Positions 22,960-34,329 of a DNA stretch of 64,000 bases are shown here, in pieces. Both the position numbers and the translations under genes were made by a program. The DNA is from Daedaleopsis sinensis (Eukaryota > Basidiomycota > Agaricomycetes > Polyporales > Polyporaceae). Position 1 is the first letter of the stretch. Every line of letters begins with the position of its first letter. The stretch covers positions 310,001 to 374,000 of the forward strand of contig CM066307.1 in assembly GCA_033807695.1 (NCBI GenBank), given 5' to 3'. Below the pieces are notes generated by a model. That model saw nothing but the letters and a program-made list of their open reading frames with translations, made no database searches and was not told the DNA's origin.

Positions 22960-24347
22960 TTATGAGCAAGTACAACCATCGTGTGTAGAGGGAGCCAATT
23001 TGATAGTGGTCATCAGTCCATAGTGGTCGGTCGCCCACATCCCACGCTTCGTCTTCAGTCCCTTTCCGATCACCTGAACAGGCTCCACGACGAGACCGCG
23101 CTCAAGGTGAAAGATCCTATCTAGTCGCCCAGGCGGGTATCGCGACGGAGGCTGGTAACCCCACGTCACTGCAGACGGGTCCTTGCACGCGTCCTGCAGC
23201 CCCGCGACGTCATGGATGTCCTGGTCCGCAGGTAAGATCATGTTCATATCGCCCCCGACCACTCCCCCGCTCACGCCCTCCTCTCGCAGGAGATCGGCGA
23301 TGGCACACAACTGCACGGGCCGCATCCGCTCTCCATCCCGCAGCGATTCGAGGTGGGTGTTCGCGATGCGCACAACGCATGTCTCGTGCGCGCGGCACCC
23401 AGGGACATACATCTCGATGTCGACGAGCAGCGCGGAGCGGCCCATCGTCGTGCGGTGGAACTGGAGCATCTGCGAGCGGAGGATGTTCGCGTGGCGGGAG
23501 ACGAGGGTGGCGACGCCGTAGGAGGCGCGCCACCGGTTTATGTTGGGAGGCGTGATCGCGAAGTGATCGCGCACCCAGCGGTTGGCGAGCACGGCAGCGA
23601 AGCTCTTGTAATCGAGCTCTTGCAGGAGTATGCAGGAGGGTTTTGGATCGTTGGAGAGGACGATGTCTCGGAGGTGGTCGAGAATGCATGAGATCCTGCT
23701 GGCGGAGTCACTCTCCATGAAGTCGACATTCCAGGTTACGACGCGGAGGGTGTGGACGGGCGACTGAGCGGATTTGTATTTGGTTGACCACTGCCCCGCT
23801 CTGGGCGAGTAGCCTTTGATTCTGAGGTCGCGAATGATGTCTGTGTCCATGTTGTAGTCGTCCAAACCAGAGTCGTCCCCCGAAGTGTCGGAGTCACTCG
23901 TAGTGCCAGTTGTGGGAGAATGGGTGGAGGTGGTGGGAGGAGAACCTGTATCGAACACCGAGGGATCTTCTTTATGCTCTGGAGAGTGGCTCTGGGATAA
24001 ATAGACTCGTAAGCGGCATGTAACAAACCTAGTAGAATGTTCGTACATCATCCTTATCGTCCGGTTTCGAGTTGTGCAGCGCCGCCGGACTATCGACGAC
24101 GTCCATCGCTTGTGAGTGTAGGTCTTCCATGGCTTCTGGTCGCTGATCGTTTGCGATATCGGGTTCTCCGTTCAGTTCAGAAGAGTCTGCAGGAAACATT
24201 CGTCAGGTAAAACTCCAGGACAGGCTGCGATGATCAGATAGACGTCGCACCTGGCTGTCGAGTCACCTCCATTCTGAACGGACGAGTGCGGATTCTGTAA
24301 CTGATGAGCCTTGCAGCGGCGCGTAGGAGTGCCTTGAGGCGACTCAT
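22960..24347 (-). CDS. TDP2-like endonuclease/exonuclease/phosphatase family phosphodiesterase
   Basis: Three exons on the minus strand: 24347-24251, 24186-24047, 23991-22960; 422 residues. The EEP fold shows its motifs in order: VVTWNVDFME, CILLQELD, the NTHLES motif (IANTHLESLRDGERMRPVQL), VVGGDMN, LDRIFH and ATDHYG. This order and the NTHLES/GERMRPVQL region resemble TDP2, which removes 5'-tyrosyl adducts left by topoisomerase II; a general EEP nuclease is the alternative. The chosen start opens with MSRLKALLRAAARLISYRIR, rich in Arg and without acidic residues, which resembles a mitochondrial presequence. An alternative start at the Met in PFRMEVTRQP would drop it. A Ser/Thr/Asp-rich linker joins this N-terminus to the catalytic domain. 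Confidence 0.85.
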
Positions 24348-24733
24348 CAAGCCGCATGTGCCCCTGCAGTGGCACTTGACTTGGTCACGCCTTGCGGCAA
24401 CCTTGCGGTTCCGCCTCAACCACGTTACACACTAATACACAGCTCCCAGGTCCGACTTGAGGCTAGGCGAGCGGAGAGCCGAACCAGCGCAGTTCGGATG
24501 AACCACACTGAGTCACGTGGAGTAAGCGGCCCCGAGATCTATGATCCCCGATCGCGGCTTTCGCAAGATTTCCCAAGTTTTGTCAGACTGCAGCTCACCA
24601 AGCAGGTTTACTCAGCTCAAAGTACCTCTCTGATTCTCTGATCACAGTCGGTTGTACGCGTTATAAGCCTGCAGTTGAGTTTGTCAGATTCAGAAACCCA
24701 CTCACTTGCTTTTGCGTACCCGAAGACCCCTAT
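24348..24733. promoter_or_regulatory. Divergent promoter of TDP2-like gene and Sqt1
   Basis: 386 bp between divergent starts. No TATA box or named site stands out. Confidence 0.4.
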
Positions 24734-26174
24734 ATGGCCGCGGCACACGAAGAGGACGTCCACATCGACGAGGTCGAGGAGGACGAATTTATCGACCCGA
24801 ACGATGTTCTCGTTGAGGTCGTGGAAGACGGTGACATGCTTATGGACGAGGTGGAGGACGGCGAGGGCGAGGCAGAAGGAGAAGGAGAAAGAGAGGGGCC
24901 TCATCCGGAGGAGGAGATTGTATGGGAGGACAACTCGATCCAGCACTTCCCGACCCACAAGAAGTCAGTTTTCGCGATCTCGACACATCCTACCGCACCC
25001 TTGGCCGCATCTGGCGGAGAAGACGACCTTGGATACATATGGGAAATCACGAGTGGTGAAGAAATCGTGAAGCTTACCGGACACACAGACAGTGTGACCT
25101 CCACCGCCTTCAGCGCGGACGGAGAGCTCGTCGCGACAGGTGGGATGGATGGCAGGGTGCGGATATGGCGGAGAGTGGGCAAGGAGCATTACAAGCAGTG
25201 GGAGTTCTTGACGGAGTTGACGGGTCCCGATGAAGTTATGGTGCGTACAAGTATCGCGACGATCTGCGTTTGAAAGCTCTGAACATTGCAACAGTGGCTG
25301 CGATGGCATCCCAAGGGATCCGTCCTTCTCGCGGGTTCGAATGATACTACAGTATGGCTCTGGCAGCGTGAGTAGGCGTGAACAGCTCCCCTCTTACCAT
25401 GCTGAGAACCTCCACAGTACCGTCGGGCAATACCATGCAAGTCTTCGCGGGTCACACTGGTCCAGTAAACTGTGGCAACTTCACCCCAGACGGAAAGCGA
25501 ATCATCACGGCAGATACAGAAGGCACATTGATCTTTTGGGATCCACGGTCGCCGTCACCAATCTTCAAGCTGAGTTCCATCAACCCGCGGTTTGCCTTGG
25601 ACGGCATCACCTCCCTCGCAGTGAACCCCGCCTCTACCATTGCAGTTGTGGGAGGCACGACCGGGGGCGTGCGTGTCGTCAGCCTGACCAAAGGCGATGT
25701 TGTCGGCGCGCTTGCGGGACACCAGGAAGAGGACAGTGTCGAGGCTGTGGAGTTCGTCGAACTGGGACCACTGGCGGCGTCTGCCGCTCCTGCGTCTGGC
25801 GGCGTTGTGGTAACCGGTGCAACCGACGGCAAGGCGTGTATATGGGACCTGGGCACGATGAGGCTGCGTGCGACGCTACAGCACGGGGTGCGTCCTTCGG
25901 AATGCGGTTGCAAGCGGAAGTTGTTGGCTGACTGTGTCTGCCATTCTAGGACACCGTTACCTCCCTACACCACCTACCTGTGCCCAAGGGCCACCTTATT
26001 GTCTCCGCGTCGGCGGACAAGGTGTTGCGGACCTGGGACGCTCGCACGGGGACGCTAGTGCGTGAACACAAAGGACATAGCGGACCTGTGCTGGGCGCAG
26101 CATTAGGTCTCGGCGGAGGGGTGGTAGTAAGTGCAGGCGACGATGGTGTTTGTCTTGTGTTCCCGACAGAATAA
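24734..26174 (+). CDS. SQT1: Sqt1/AAMP-like WD40 ribosome assembly chaperone
   Basis: Four exons: 24734-25240, 25295-25367, 25418-25887, 25950-26174; 424 residues. A very acidic N-terminus (about residues 1-65) is followed by seven or eight WD40 blades, with repeat ends such as DDLGYIWE, GRVRIWR, TTVWLWQ, GTLIFWD, GKACIWD and KVLRTWD. An acidic leader plus an eight-blade propeller is the layout of yeast Sqt1 and human AAMP. Sqt1 binds nascent uL16 (Rpl10) and delivers it to the pre-60S subunit. The acidic leader would suit binding of a basic ribosomal protein. Similar WD40 proteins exist, so the specific name rests on the overall layout and the IVWED motif. Confidence 0.83.
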
Positions 26175-26574
26175 GTAAAAGTTCTTCTTGAAGAGAACTC
26201 GCGGTGTTACCCTGTGTATCGACATGAAGTTAGTTTGCGTTCAGTGCAGTTCTATGACTATACGACAATTGAACTTAGACAGAAGTCTGTACTCACTCTA
26301 GTGGTATCTTTTTTGTGTTCCTGACATCGCGCTCTCGCATTGCTTGAGAGAGCTGCAACTGTCCGTGGTAGTGATCCTCATGGTGGTCCTATAATGTCAA
26401 TGTCGCGCGTCCTCGAGGGCATGACAGACGCGTCGTGCCAAACATCCAACAACAACGCGTCGCGTCGACGCGTCTCATCGCGCGTCTAGAAACTCTCCTT
26501 CCACCACGATTATCGCGAATTGCTTGACAAGAGATCTCATTCTCCAGTGCACCGCCCACACAGTCTCTCGCAGG
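26175..26574. other. Intergenic, Sqt1 to RNase H2
   Basis: 400 bp. Around 26400-26490 the sequence repeats cgcgtc/gacgcg several times (acgcgtcg type), a compact palindromic GC cluster just upstream of the RNase H2 gene. MluI-box-like acgcgt motifs occur here; in yeasts these mark G1/S-regulated replication genes. That reading is speculative. Confidence 0.4.
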
Positions 26575-27878
26575 ATGGCCACCTCAGAACCGACAGAAGA
26601 AATACTTCCCAGCGTCCCTTCCATCGCAGACCCCTCAGCCCCCCTCACGGAATCGTATACCTACCACTCACCGACACCGACCGCGGAGGGCCCGTACATT
26701 CTCGGCGTAGACGAAGCTGGCAGAGGGCCTGCCCTAGGACCTATGGTTTATGGCGTTGCGTACTGCCCACTCGCATACAAGGAGCAGCTTGAGCACCTAG
26801 GGTTTGCTGGTGCGTGACCATTGGCTATAATCATAACCCACCGTGCACTTACACCCCTTCCTATAGACTCCAAAACATTGACAGCGCAAATACGCTCTTC
26901 ACTGTTGGAGACACTAGGCTCCGACCCAGCCAACCTGGGCTGGTCTGTTCGCGTCCTCGGGTCAGTACTGCCACTCATATTGTCGGCCTTATACCAATAT
27001 ACCCAGTTATCCCGTAGTCCCAAGGGTATCTCCGCCGGTATGCTCCGCCGACCACCAGTCAACCTTAATCAGCAAGCGCAGAATGCGACAGTGTTGCTCA
27101 TACGCGAAGTCCTCGCACGAGGTATTGAGTTGACTAAGGTCCGTCCGTTTTCCGGGGCTATTCTTGAGGTACTAATTTTGTAAGGTACCATGGCGTTCCA
27201 TTGCTAGGTCTACGTCGACGCGCTTGGAAAGACGACGACCTACGAAGCCTACCTATCCTCCCTTTTCCCGGACATTTCTTTCACGGTCCAGGCGAAGGCC
27301 GACCAGACCTTCAAGATCGTCGGCGCAGCGAGCGTTGCCGCGAAGGTCACCCGTGATGCTTGGATCGACGGATGGGTATACGAGGAGAACATCCCTCCGC
27401 CAGAGCTCGAGATTACGACCAAGTTTGTCAGAGACCCTACTACAAATACGGACACAAAGGTTGAGCCTGGGGAGTTCAAGAGCCAGGGCAAGTGGACGGG
27501 ACCAACTGGGAGCGGATATCCGTCAGGTAGGCAGTCGTTGTTCTCCCTAGGCTCTAGGAATATGTAGCTGACAGTCAGCAGATCCGAAAACCCAAGCATG
27601 GATGAGAAATTCGATGGAACCTACTTTCGGTTATCCATCATTTGCCCGCTTTTCTTGGGCACCAATAAAGATTGCGTTAGAGAAGACGGCGCATCCGGTC
27701 GAGTGGTACGGTGATCTCTAATGATGAGCTCTCTTCCTTGTTGCGAGCTGACTCTTCCTTCAGGATAGATGACGGCGAGGCTTCTCTGCGACAGGCGTTC
27801 GCCAGTGCAACGGCACGCGATAAAGACCGTTGTGCAGTCGCGAGGGACCTTGGTCTCACCAGTGTGAGCACGCTATGA
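26575..27878 (+). CDS. RNH201: Ribonuclease H2 catalytic subunit A
   Basis: Six exons: 26575-26809, 26867-26960, 27018-27138, 27208-27526, 27582-27705, 27764-27878; 335 residues. The first catalytic motif [13 protein letters not shown] has Asp46 and Glu47. Then come [26 protein letters not shown] (third carboxylate Asp154) and [13 protein letters not shown] with the last catalytic Asp. GSGYPSDPKTQAW is the conserved segment with substrate-contacting residues. The enzyme removes ribonucleotides and RNA primers from DNA and resolves RNA:DNA hybrids in the nucleus. All catalytic residues are present. Exon phases agree through every junction. Confidence 0.95.
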
Positions 27879-28786
27879 CAGGAACAAGGCTTCGTCTCCA
27901 ACAGCACATCCTCGCACGAAGAGTCCTCATCCAAAGTCACGAAGGGCTTTGGCAGCGTCGCCTTGGGAGGCATATGCTTCTTGTCAATATTAATGTAAGT
28001 ATGCGTACACATCGGCGCGGCGGCCGAGCACGGGGTTACCTGGGGTTACAGAACGATGATCGATCTCACCCGCGGGTTCGGGCGGCAGACTTCGAAGGTT
28101 CGCCTCCAGCCTCGAGGTTACGCTCCGCTCTTCTATGAATTTCTGTCGTCATGTCTGTCGCAACTGGCTACTCCTCTCGTTGACAGACAATCAGACAACC
28201 TACATAACGAAGAGCTAGCCGTGTTCGCCAATGGCACATTATTGTCGACTTTAACGGTGTGCATAGTGCATAGCGTGGCCAGCCAAGATTGGACTAGCTA
28301 CTTAATGGCACACATTTGAGTCGAGTCGGTGAGTCCGTCCATCATCATTCAATCAACTTTTGATCTCACACTCCCTCGAGAAGCCTCGAGAGCGCAACGA
28401 TGGAATAATAATTTGAAACCATCATAGTATTGATTACCAACGAGGTGTGTTGCATTGCGAGCCTGGATGGCCTCAGCGCCCAGGATGTCTTGATGATATC
28501 CCCGTAATTCCAATCATCCCTCGGCGAGATGTAAGGTCGTGATACTTACCTTAGCTGATGCACTTAGAATAGCGAAGGCGCGGCGGGAAAGTGGCGGGAA
28601 GTCACGGTGCCTTTAGCCGAGATGGTGGTATTATACAGGCGGCCTGCCTTGTTCCCGGGTTGTCCGACCGTTGTCGCTTCCCCCTCAGCTTTCCTGGCCA
28701 GGCTGCGCCAGTGTACTCCTGCCCGAATATTCACGTTCTCTCGTCGTTCTTTACCTCTCTTCTCTTGGGGTTTTGGTGCTATCTAA
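27879..28786. other. Intergenic, no gene seen
   Basis: About 900 bp between two plus-strand genes. Open frames are short, without domain or exon logic. Nothing else noted. Confidence 0.45.
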
Positions 28787-30429
28787 ATGTCTTCTCAGAG
28801 GATCGATGACTCCAGTTCAAGTGTGCAATATGTTAATTCATGGGAAAACCAAGCGTCGACGGGAACCCACAAGGCTACCTCCCCCGATGCTCAGGCATTC
28901 CTTCAGTTCACAGGCGAGTGCTTTAGCCTGTTATTCACTTCGCACAGTAGCGTGACGTCCGCGCAGGCACCGGGATTCAGGTCTTCGTGCAGGGGACGGA
29001 CCCAAGTCAAACATGTATGCGCTGTTCAGTAGATGACCGAGGGGTGTCCTCCGCTAGCGGCGGGTCCTTCTGCTCAGTGGATGGACTCTCCTCCGGGAGC
29101 CATACAATCACTCTTAAATGCGATCGCAGCGTGGCTGACGGTCAGCCAAGAGAGTTCAGACTCGACTACTTTATGGTTTCCCAGAGCGCTCCTGCCAGCC
29201 CTCCCCAACAACCACCACCACCGACAAAGTCCACGCCACCTACAACGAAACCCCCTCCTGATCCTGCACCGACCCGCACCACAACTCAACCTCCCTCAAA
29301 CCCTGACCCTCCAACAACAACCCATCGCGATCCTCCAACAACGACAACCCATCGCGATCCTCCAACAACGACAACCCATCGCGATTCTACTACTACTACC
29401 ACAGCCGCTTCCGACCCCGATCCCTCGACGTCCTCGACGTCCTCCGACTCCTCTGCGTCTGATGCATCGCCAACGGACCCGTCTCATACAGCCTCTACTT
29501 CCAGCACGAGTGCGGCCACACAATCTGCCAGCGGCGGGAGCAGTGATGCAAGTGATGGATCGACGAGGACGTCGACGATCATCTCCGCAGGCAGCTCTAC
29601 TGTGTCCGGTATCTCCTTGCCCGACACTTCCAGCAGCGGTATCCCCGTTGGCGCAGGCTCGGTCAATACCCCCGTACCCCCCAACCAGAACTCGCCCGAG
29701 CCCTCCATCACGCCGTTCGCGCCTGGGGACCCGCCAGGGAAGCCCGGACACACGGGCGCGATCATCGGCGCGGTCATAGGGCCTCTCATCCTTCTCCTCA
29801 TCATCCTCGCGCTTCTCTTCCGCAAACGCATCCGTGCCTTCGTCCGCCGATGTGAGTCCATCATTACTTCCCGTTTCATCCCTCCCACCATATCGCACCC
29901 TACTGACGCACACTGCCTCACAGTCCGCAACCGCGGTTCGTCGGGAGGAGGAGGTCTCGCAGCAGTGGCTGCCGTACGCGAGCGCAACATGGCCGAGAAC
30001 CGCATGTCCACCCTCACAGGCTCGAGCCACAACACCGTGCCCGCGCTCGCGAGCTGGAGCCCTGAGCTCTTCAGCGGCTCCGCAAAGCGCGGCCCTGTCC
30101 CCAAGCCCCCGCCGCCCTTGCCACCCCTCGTCCCGAACCGTTACCCCGATCAGAGTGCAAATCCCAATACCGTCAATGCCGACTCCGACCGCCCGTACGA
30201 CACGGCGCCGCACCCCGCCTATCTGTCCGACAACGTGTCCTGGGCTGAATGGGCGGACAAGCCTGCGGCGTCGCGCCGGTCGTCAATGCGGAGGCCGCTC
30301 CTTAGCAACGGCGCGGCGCCTGGAATCAGGGAGTCGACTGTGTCCAGTATGTATGGCGCTATGTCCGAGGCTGACAGCGTGTACACCGGCCGGGGACCTG
30401 CGTCGCGCGAATCCTGGTACGCGGTATGA
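28787..30429 (+). CDS. Single-pass membrane protein with galactose-binding-like ectodomain and Pro/Thr stalk
   Basis: Three exons: 28787-28913, 28967-29851, 29924-30429; 505 residues. The N-terminal part (RIDDSSSSVQYVNSWE, then GTGIQVFVQGTDPSQ, CSVDGLSSGSHTITL) resembles the carbohydrate-binding-like lobe found in many Agaricomycete membrane proteins. A Pro/Thr/Ser stalk with three HRDPPTTT-type repeats follows (about residues 120-270). The membrane helix is AIIGAVIGPLILLLIILALLF, with a basic stop RKRIRAFVRR and a cytosolic Pro/Ser-rich tail. There is no classical N-terminal signal peptide, which is common for this group. Intron 1 begins with gc (ACAG|gcgagt, 28914-28966). The function is unknown; a cell-wall sensor role is only an inference from topology. 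Confidence 0.8.
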
Positions 30430-31161
30430 GGGACGCGTTGGCTCAAGTTCGCATTCGTCTCTCCGACCCATGGGAGACCTCTCGACAGAACGGGTGTTCA
30501 CTGTTCGATTTTCGTTGGCATGCGCTTTCGGACGAGGCACGAGGGGGAGGAGGATGGGTTTGGTCGGTGGTCCAGACCGTCAAGCCGCGTCGTCACGACT
30601 GATTACCAGCCATTGCGTAGTACTTGTGCGACGAAACTCGGTTTCAATCGACGCCACGCCATTCCCAGATACTCAGTACAGCCAGGGCGCGCATTCATGT
30701 GGCTGAATTCCACTGAACTTGACGCAAGACGGCCAGACGCTCCCGGTGTCAGCCGGGTACGAACTCATGGCAGTTCTAGCTAGTCAAGGTACCGTGCTCG
30801 CCATCCACACTCATGCTCGCATTTCTGCATTTCACATTGCCTCTACCGCTATTTTTGTAGTATCATGTACGAACTCTCGTGTTGCCTGCTCATGGACAGC
30901 GCGTCGCTGTTGTACTCTGTTCCGATTTGTTTATCAGTTAAGCTATTGAGGTGCGCGCATGAGGTCGTGCCGCATTGTATTATCACAGTACACGGACATT
31001 CAATTCAAGCGTTCTCATAGTCACCACTCCATATGTACATAATCATACTTGACGGAACTGACAGTGGGCGGACGCGGATATAAAGTACAGATATGTAGAA
31101 ACCAGTCATGACCGTACGGCAAGATCGGACTCGGACGGCGCACACGACTCGAGAACAGCGA
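30430..31161. other. Intergenic between convergent genes
   Basis: About 730 bp between the convergent membrane protein and Snu66 genes. No supportable gene or element. Confidence 0.45.
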
Positions 31162-34075
31162 CTAACGTCTCTTGGGCGGTGGAGTACCCTGGGCTTCTCC
31201 CGCCGCTTTCCTCTTTGCACCGAGCCCGATGACGACCTTCGTCCTCTCTGACGGCACCGGCGTCCCCTCCTTCGGCGTCTCGACCTCTGCCGCCAACGAG
31301 ATCCTCGAAAAGCCCGGACGAGGGGCGGGCGAGCCGTTGGCCGACGCGCCGGGCACAGGGCTGGCGCCGTTGATGATGGGCGCGGGGAGGGTCATGAACC
31401 CGGAATCGAGCTGAGGTGTGGCGACCTTGCCCGACTGCTTCTTCTTGTTCTTCTTCTCCGTCTTGCCTTTCGAAAGCGGCTGGCTGTCGAGGAACTCGGA
31501 TGCTTGCGGGACGGCTCTGTTGATGTTGAAAGCACAATCAGCACCATATACTTCGCACGAGAAACTATCACGACCGTGCGTACCCTCTGTTTCCGACGGA
31601 CAACACGAAGTGAGCTTGACCCGTCTTCTCCTGGCGGATCTGGAACGCCTGGTTCATGCTCAGCGGCGTGTCTCCGCTCGCCATGGCCTCCTTCTTCCGC
31701 TCCTCCGCAATCTTCTTCAGCCGCTTCTCGGTCTTCGCCTTGCCCGAGCCCTTCCCGTGGAACTTGTGCGAGAGCGCCTTCCACGCCTCTTTCGGGGTCA
31801 GCTCACGTCCAAACTCGTCGTGGTACTGGATGTTGACGTCCGGCTTGTAGTTCTTAAACGCCTCGAGATTCTGGCGGGCCTCTTGCTGCTCGCGAAGACG
31901 GTTCTCGTACTCGCGCGTCGCCTGGTCTTTATTGCCGCCACGCATCTTCGTGCGTTCGAGTTCGCGGTGCGCGAGCATCCGGCGATAATCAGCGAGCCAT
32001 AGATCGCGCTGCAGCTGCACCCGCTCCCGCTCAGCGACGTCTGCGGCCGGGTTCGCAAGGATACCTTGTTGTCGGAGGATAGTGAGAGTCGCGGCCATAC
32101 CCTGTCCAAATGTCTGCTCAGCCGAGGTGCCAACCGGAGTGTCTGCCTCTCCGGAAGCCTCTATCGCCTCGGTCTCCTTGATGGCGTTCTCGATGGCGTT
32201 CAGAATAGCCTCTTCGTCCTCTTCCTCTTTGACAACTACTTCACCGGCCTCGATCTCTTCCATGTCGTGGTCAACGTCCACAGATTCCTGGCGGGGCGGA
32301 AGCGCTGAGGCTTGTGTTGAAGGCTCCGTGGATTGGTCGCGTTTGACGGAAGCTTCGACAGGCTCGACAGGCTCCTTCTTGACCGCCGTCGGGTTGTAAG
32401 TGATGGCACGAACAAACTCAGAAGTGTCGTCGATCGTCAGACCGCCCCCGTCGCCGTCTTCATCATCATCATCAACCATGATGACGTCCGTCGTCTCTGG
32501 TTTGGCCCGCTGTTCCGCAACTGGAAAGAATCGGTATCAGCCGGCGTGTCCTCGGTATGTCAATAGAGAAGGATACGTACTCTGCTTCGCGATATCATCG
32601 GGTGATATCTTTTTCGGTTTCTGAAGCTTCGCTCGTCGAGAACGGGCGAGAGCCGCTTGCAGCTCGTCATCATCTACGAAATTGGCATCCAAATTACGTG
32701 GGCGGGGGACAATGGGCTTCTCGTCTACCTGCATCTGGTCATCATTGACAGGTGATATGTCGGACTCTTCTTCTTTGACTCGACGAGATGGACGTTTCTT
32801 CTTCGTCTAAGATAACATCGTGCTCTCAGTTGTAGCCGTTGAGAGGGGGTTGAAGGAACGTACTTTGAGCTTCTTGAACCCCGCGTCACCGGGCTGGAGA
32901 TAATCGGCGGATTCGATGTTCTCTGCAGCCAGTGGGTTAGAGTAAGGCGCCTGGGAATGAACGGCAATTGACGTACTAGCGTAGTCTATCGATATTAGTG
33001 ACTTGTTCACAATCGAGGAACGACCCGCTTCTTCCTTTCTCTCGCGTGAAGTCAGCGTAGAACTGCCCAGCCGGAATTCCTATCAATGGCGACGAATGAG
33101 CGCTGCGACCTTGAATCGAGAGTACAAGTCTACACACCGTCTCCTTGGGGCCCTCTAAGAACTCGTCATACTTCGAGAGCACTGCGCGTTTCATGCCAGC
33201 GACTCCAGGAGCGAACTCGTCGTCGTCGTAGCCAGTGTAGTCCCGTTTCTTAATCTTGAGGTCCTGGTTCTTCTTGTCGCGCTCGCGTTCAGCCATCTCG
33301 ACATTTTGGAGCTCGTCCTCTGAGATAGTCAGTCAACGTATGCGCATAACTGAGCAAACGAGTAGTTGTATACCTTCATTATCGAGGATACGGCTATCCT
33401 TCAGGGTCAATATGCGTGCTTCTCCATCCTCCAAGCCGTCAAAGTCATGGCTAACTTTGAGACCCGCAAGGTCCTCTACGAAACCATCTCTGTTAGCATA
33501 CAAGGTGGGAAAGAGAGCTGTGACGTACTCTCTGTGTATTCATCTCCTTGGAAGACCTTGTCCATGTTCTCTAGCTCCTCCTGCCGCCTCTTAACGAGTT
33601 CTTTCCCCTTCTTCTTGCTGCGTTTGATCCATTTCATGGTATCGTCTACATCGCCGTCGACATCACCGAGCGTCGCTCCTTTGAGCTTTGCATTGAGATC
33701 CCTCTTGTTCCTTACCCTAGATGGAGCGCCATATGAGCACTACAGTCTTGCGGCGGCGCGGTAATACGGCCGGGCTGGCCACAGGATGTAGAAGTATATG
33801 CGGCGAACACAAGAGTGGAATATTACTCACTTCGCAATGCGGTCTTGGATCGCTCTAGAGCAGCACCAAATATCAGCAGTATCCTCGCAAATAGCACGAA
33901 GTACGTACTTGGTCTCTTTCTCCTTCGCCTCTCGTTCACGTTGCTTAGCATAGTTCTCCTCCGCTTGCTTCTCCTTGTCAGTCGCGGGTGCCTTGTCGTC
34001 GGTGAGCGGCTTGAGGCCAAGCGAGATACGGATCTTGTTGGTCTCCTCTAAGCTGATGCTCTCTTCCATAGACAT
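31162..34075 (-). CDS. SNU66: Snu66/SART1, U4/U6.U5 tri-snRNP protein
   Basis: Multi-exon minus-strand gene. It starts MSMEESISLEETNKIRISLGLKPLTDD, the SART1 N-terminus. Later segments include LGDVDGDVDDTMKWIKRSKKKG, SHDFDGLEDGEARILTLKDS, EEDELQNVEMAERERDKKNQ, KRDYTGYDDDEF, YDEFLEGPKE and a long Lys/Glu-rich middle. The C-terminal signature is FKNYKPDVNIQYHDEFGREL then TPKEAWKALSHKFHGKGSGKAKTEKRLKK. A 24-nt exon encodes AIQDRIAK. The protein bridges U4/U6 and U5 snRNPs in the spliceosome and binds the ubiquitin-like Hub1. Upstream in-frame sequence would translate the 17-C tract as polyproline, so the Met at 34075 is preferred. Confidence 0.93.
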
Positions 34076-34090
34076 GGCGACGATGTAGAA

Positions 34091-34107
34091 GGGGGGGGGG
34101 GGGGGGG
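34091..34107. repeat. 17-bp homopolymer G (C on the Snu66 sense strand)
   Basis: Seventeen G in a row, ending 16 bp upstream of the Snu66 start codon, so probably within its 5' untranslated region as a C tract. Prone to slippage and sequencing error. Confidence 0.9.
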
Positions 34108-34329
34108 ACAAGGAGAATGGTGGCTGCTACCAACCTGCGACAGGGGGAGACGCCCAGCTGGTAGACGTGTGAAACCAGAATTTGTCACTTATTGCGGCGC
34201 TTACGGACGCCTCTACGCCAAAATCCGGCGACCAAAATCTACTACTCCTTCCTTCACCACCACTACTACCTAAGTACCACCACTCTTTCTTCAAGCGGCA
34301 GCGAAGGTTTACGGCGACAAACTAGAGAA

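Noticed and set aside
29296..30213. 305-codon minus-strand open frame opposite the membrane protein
   Set aside because: Arg/Gly-rich shadow of the Pro/Thr stalk codons. The sense strand has a membrane helix and consistent introns.
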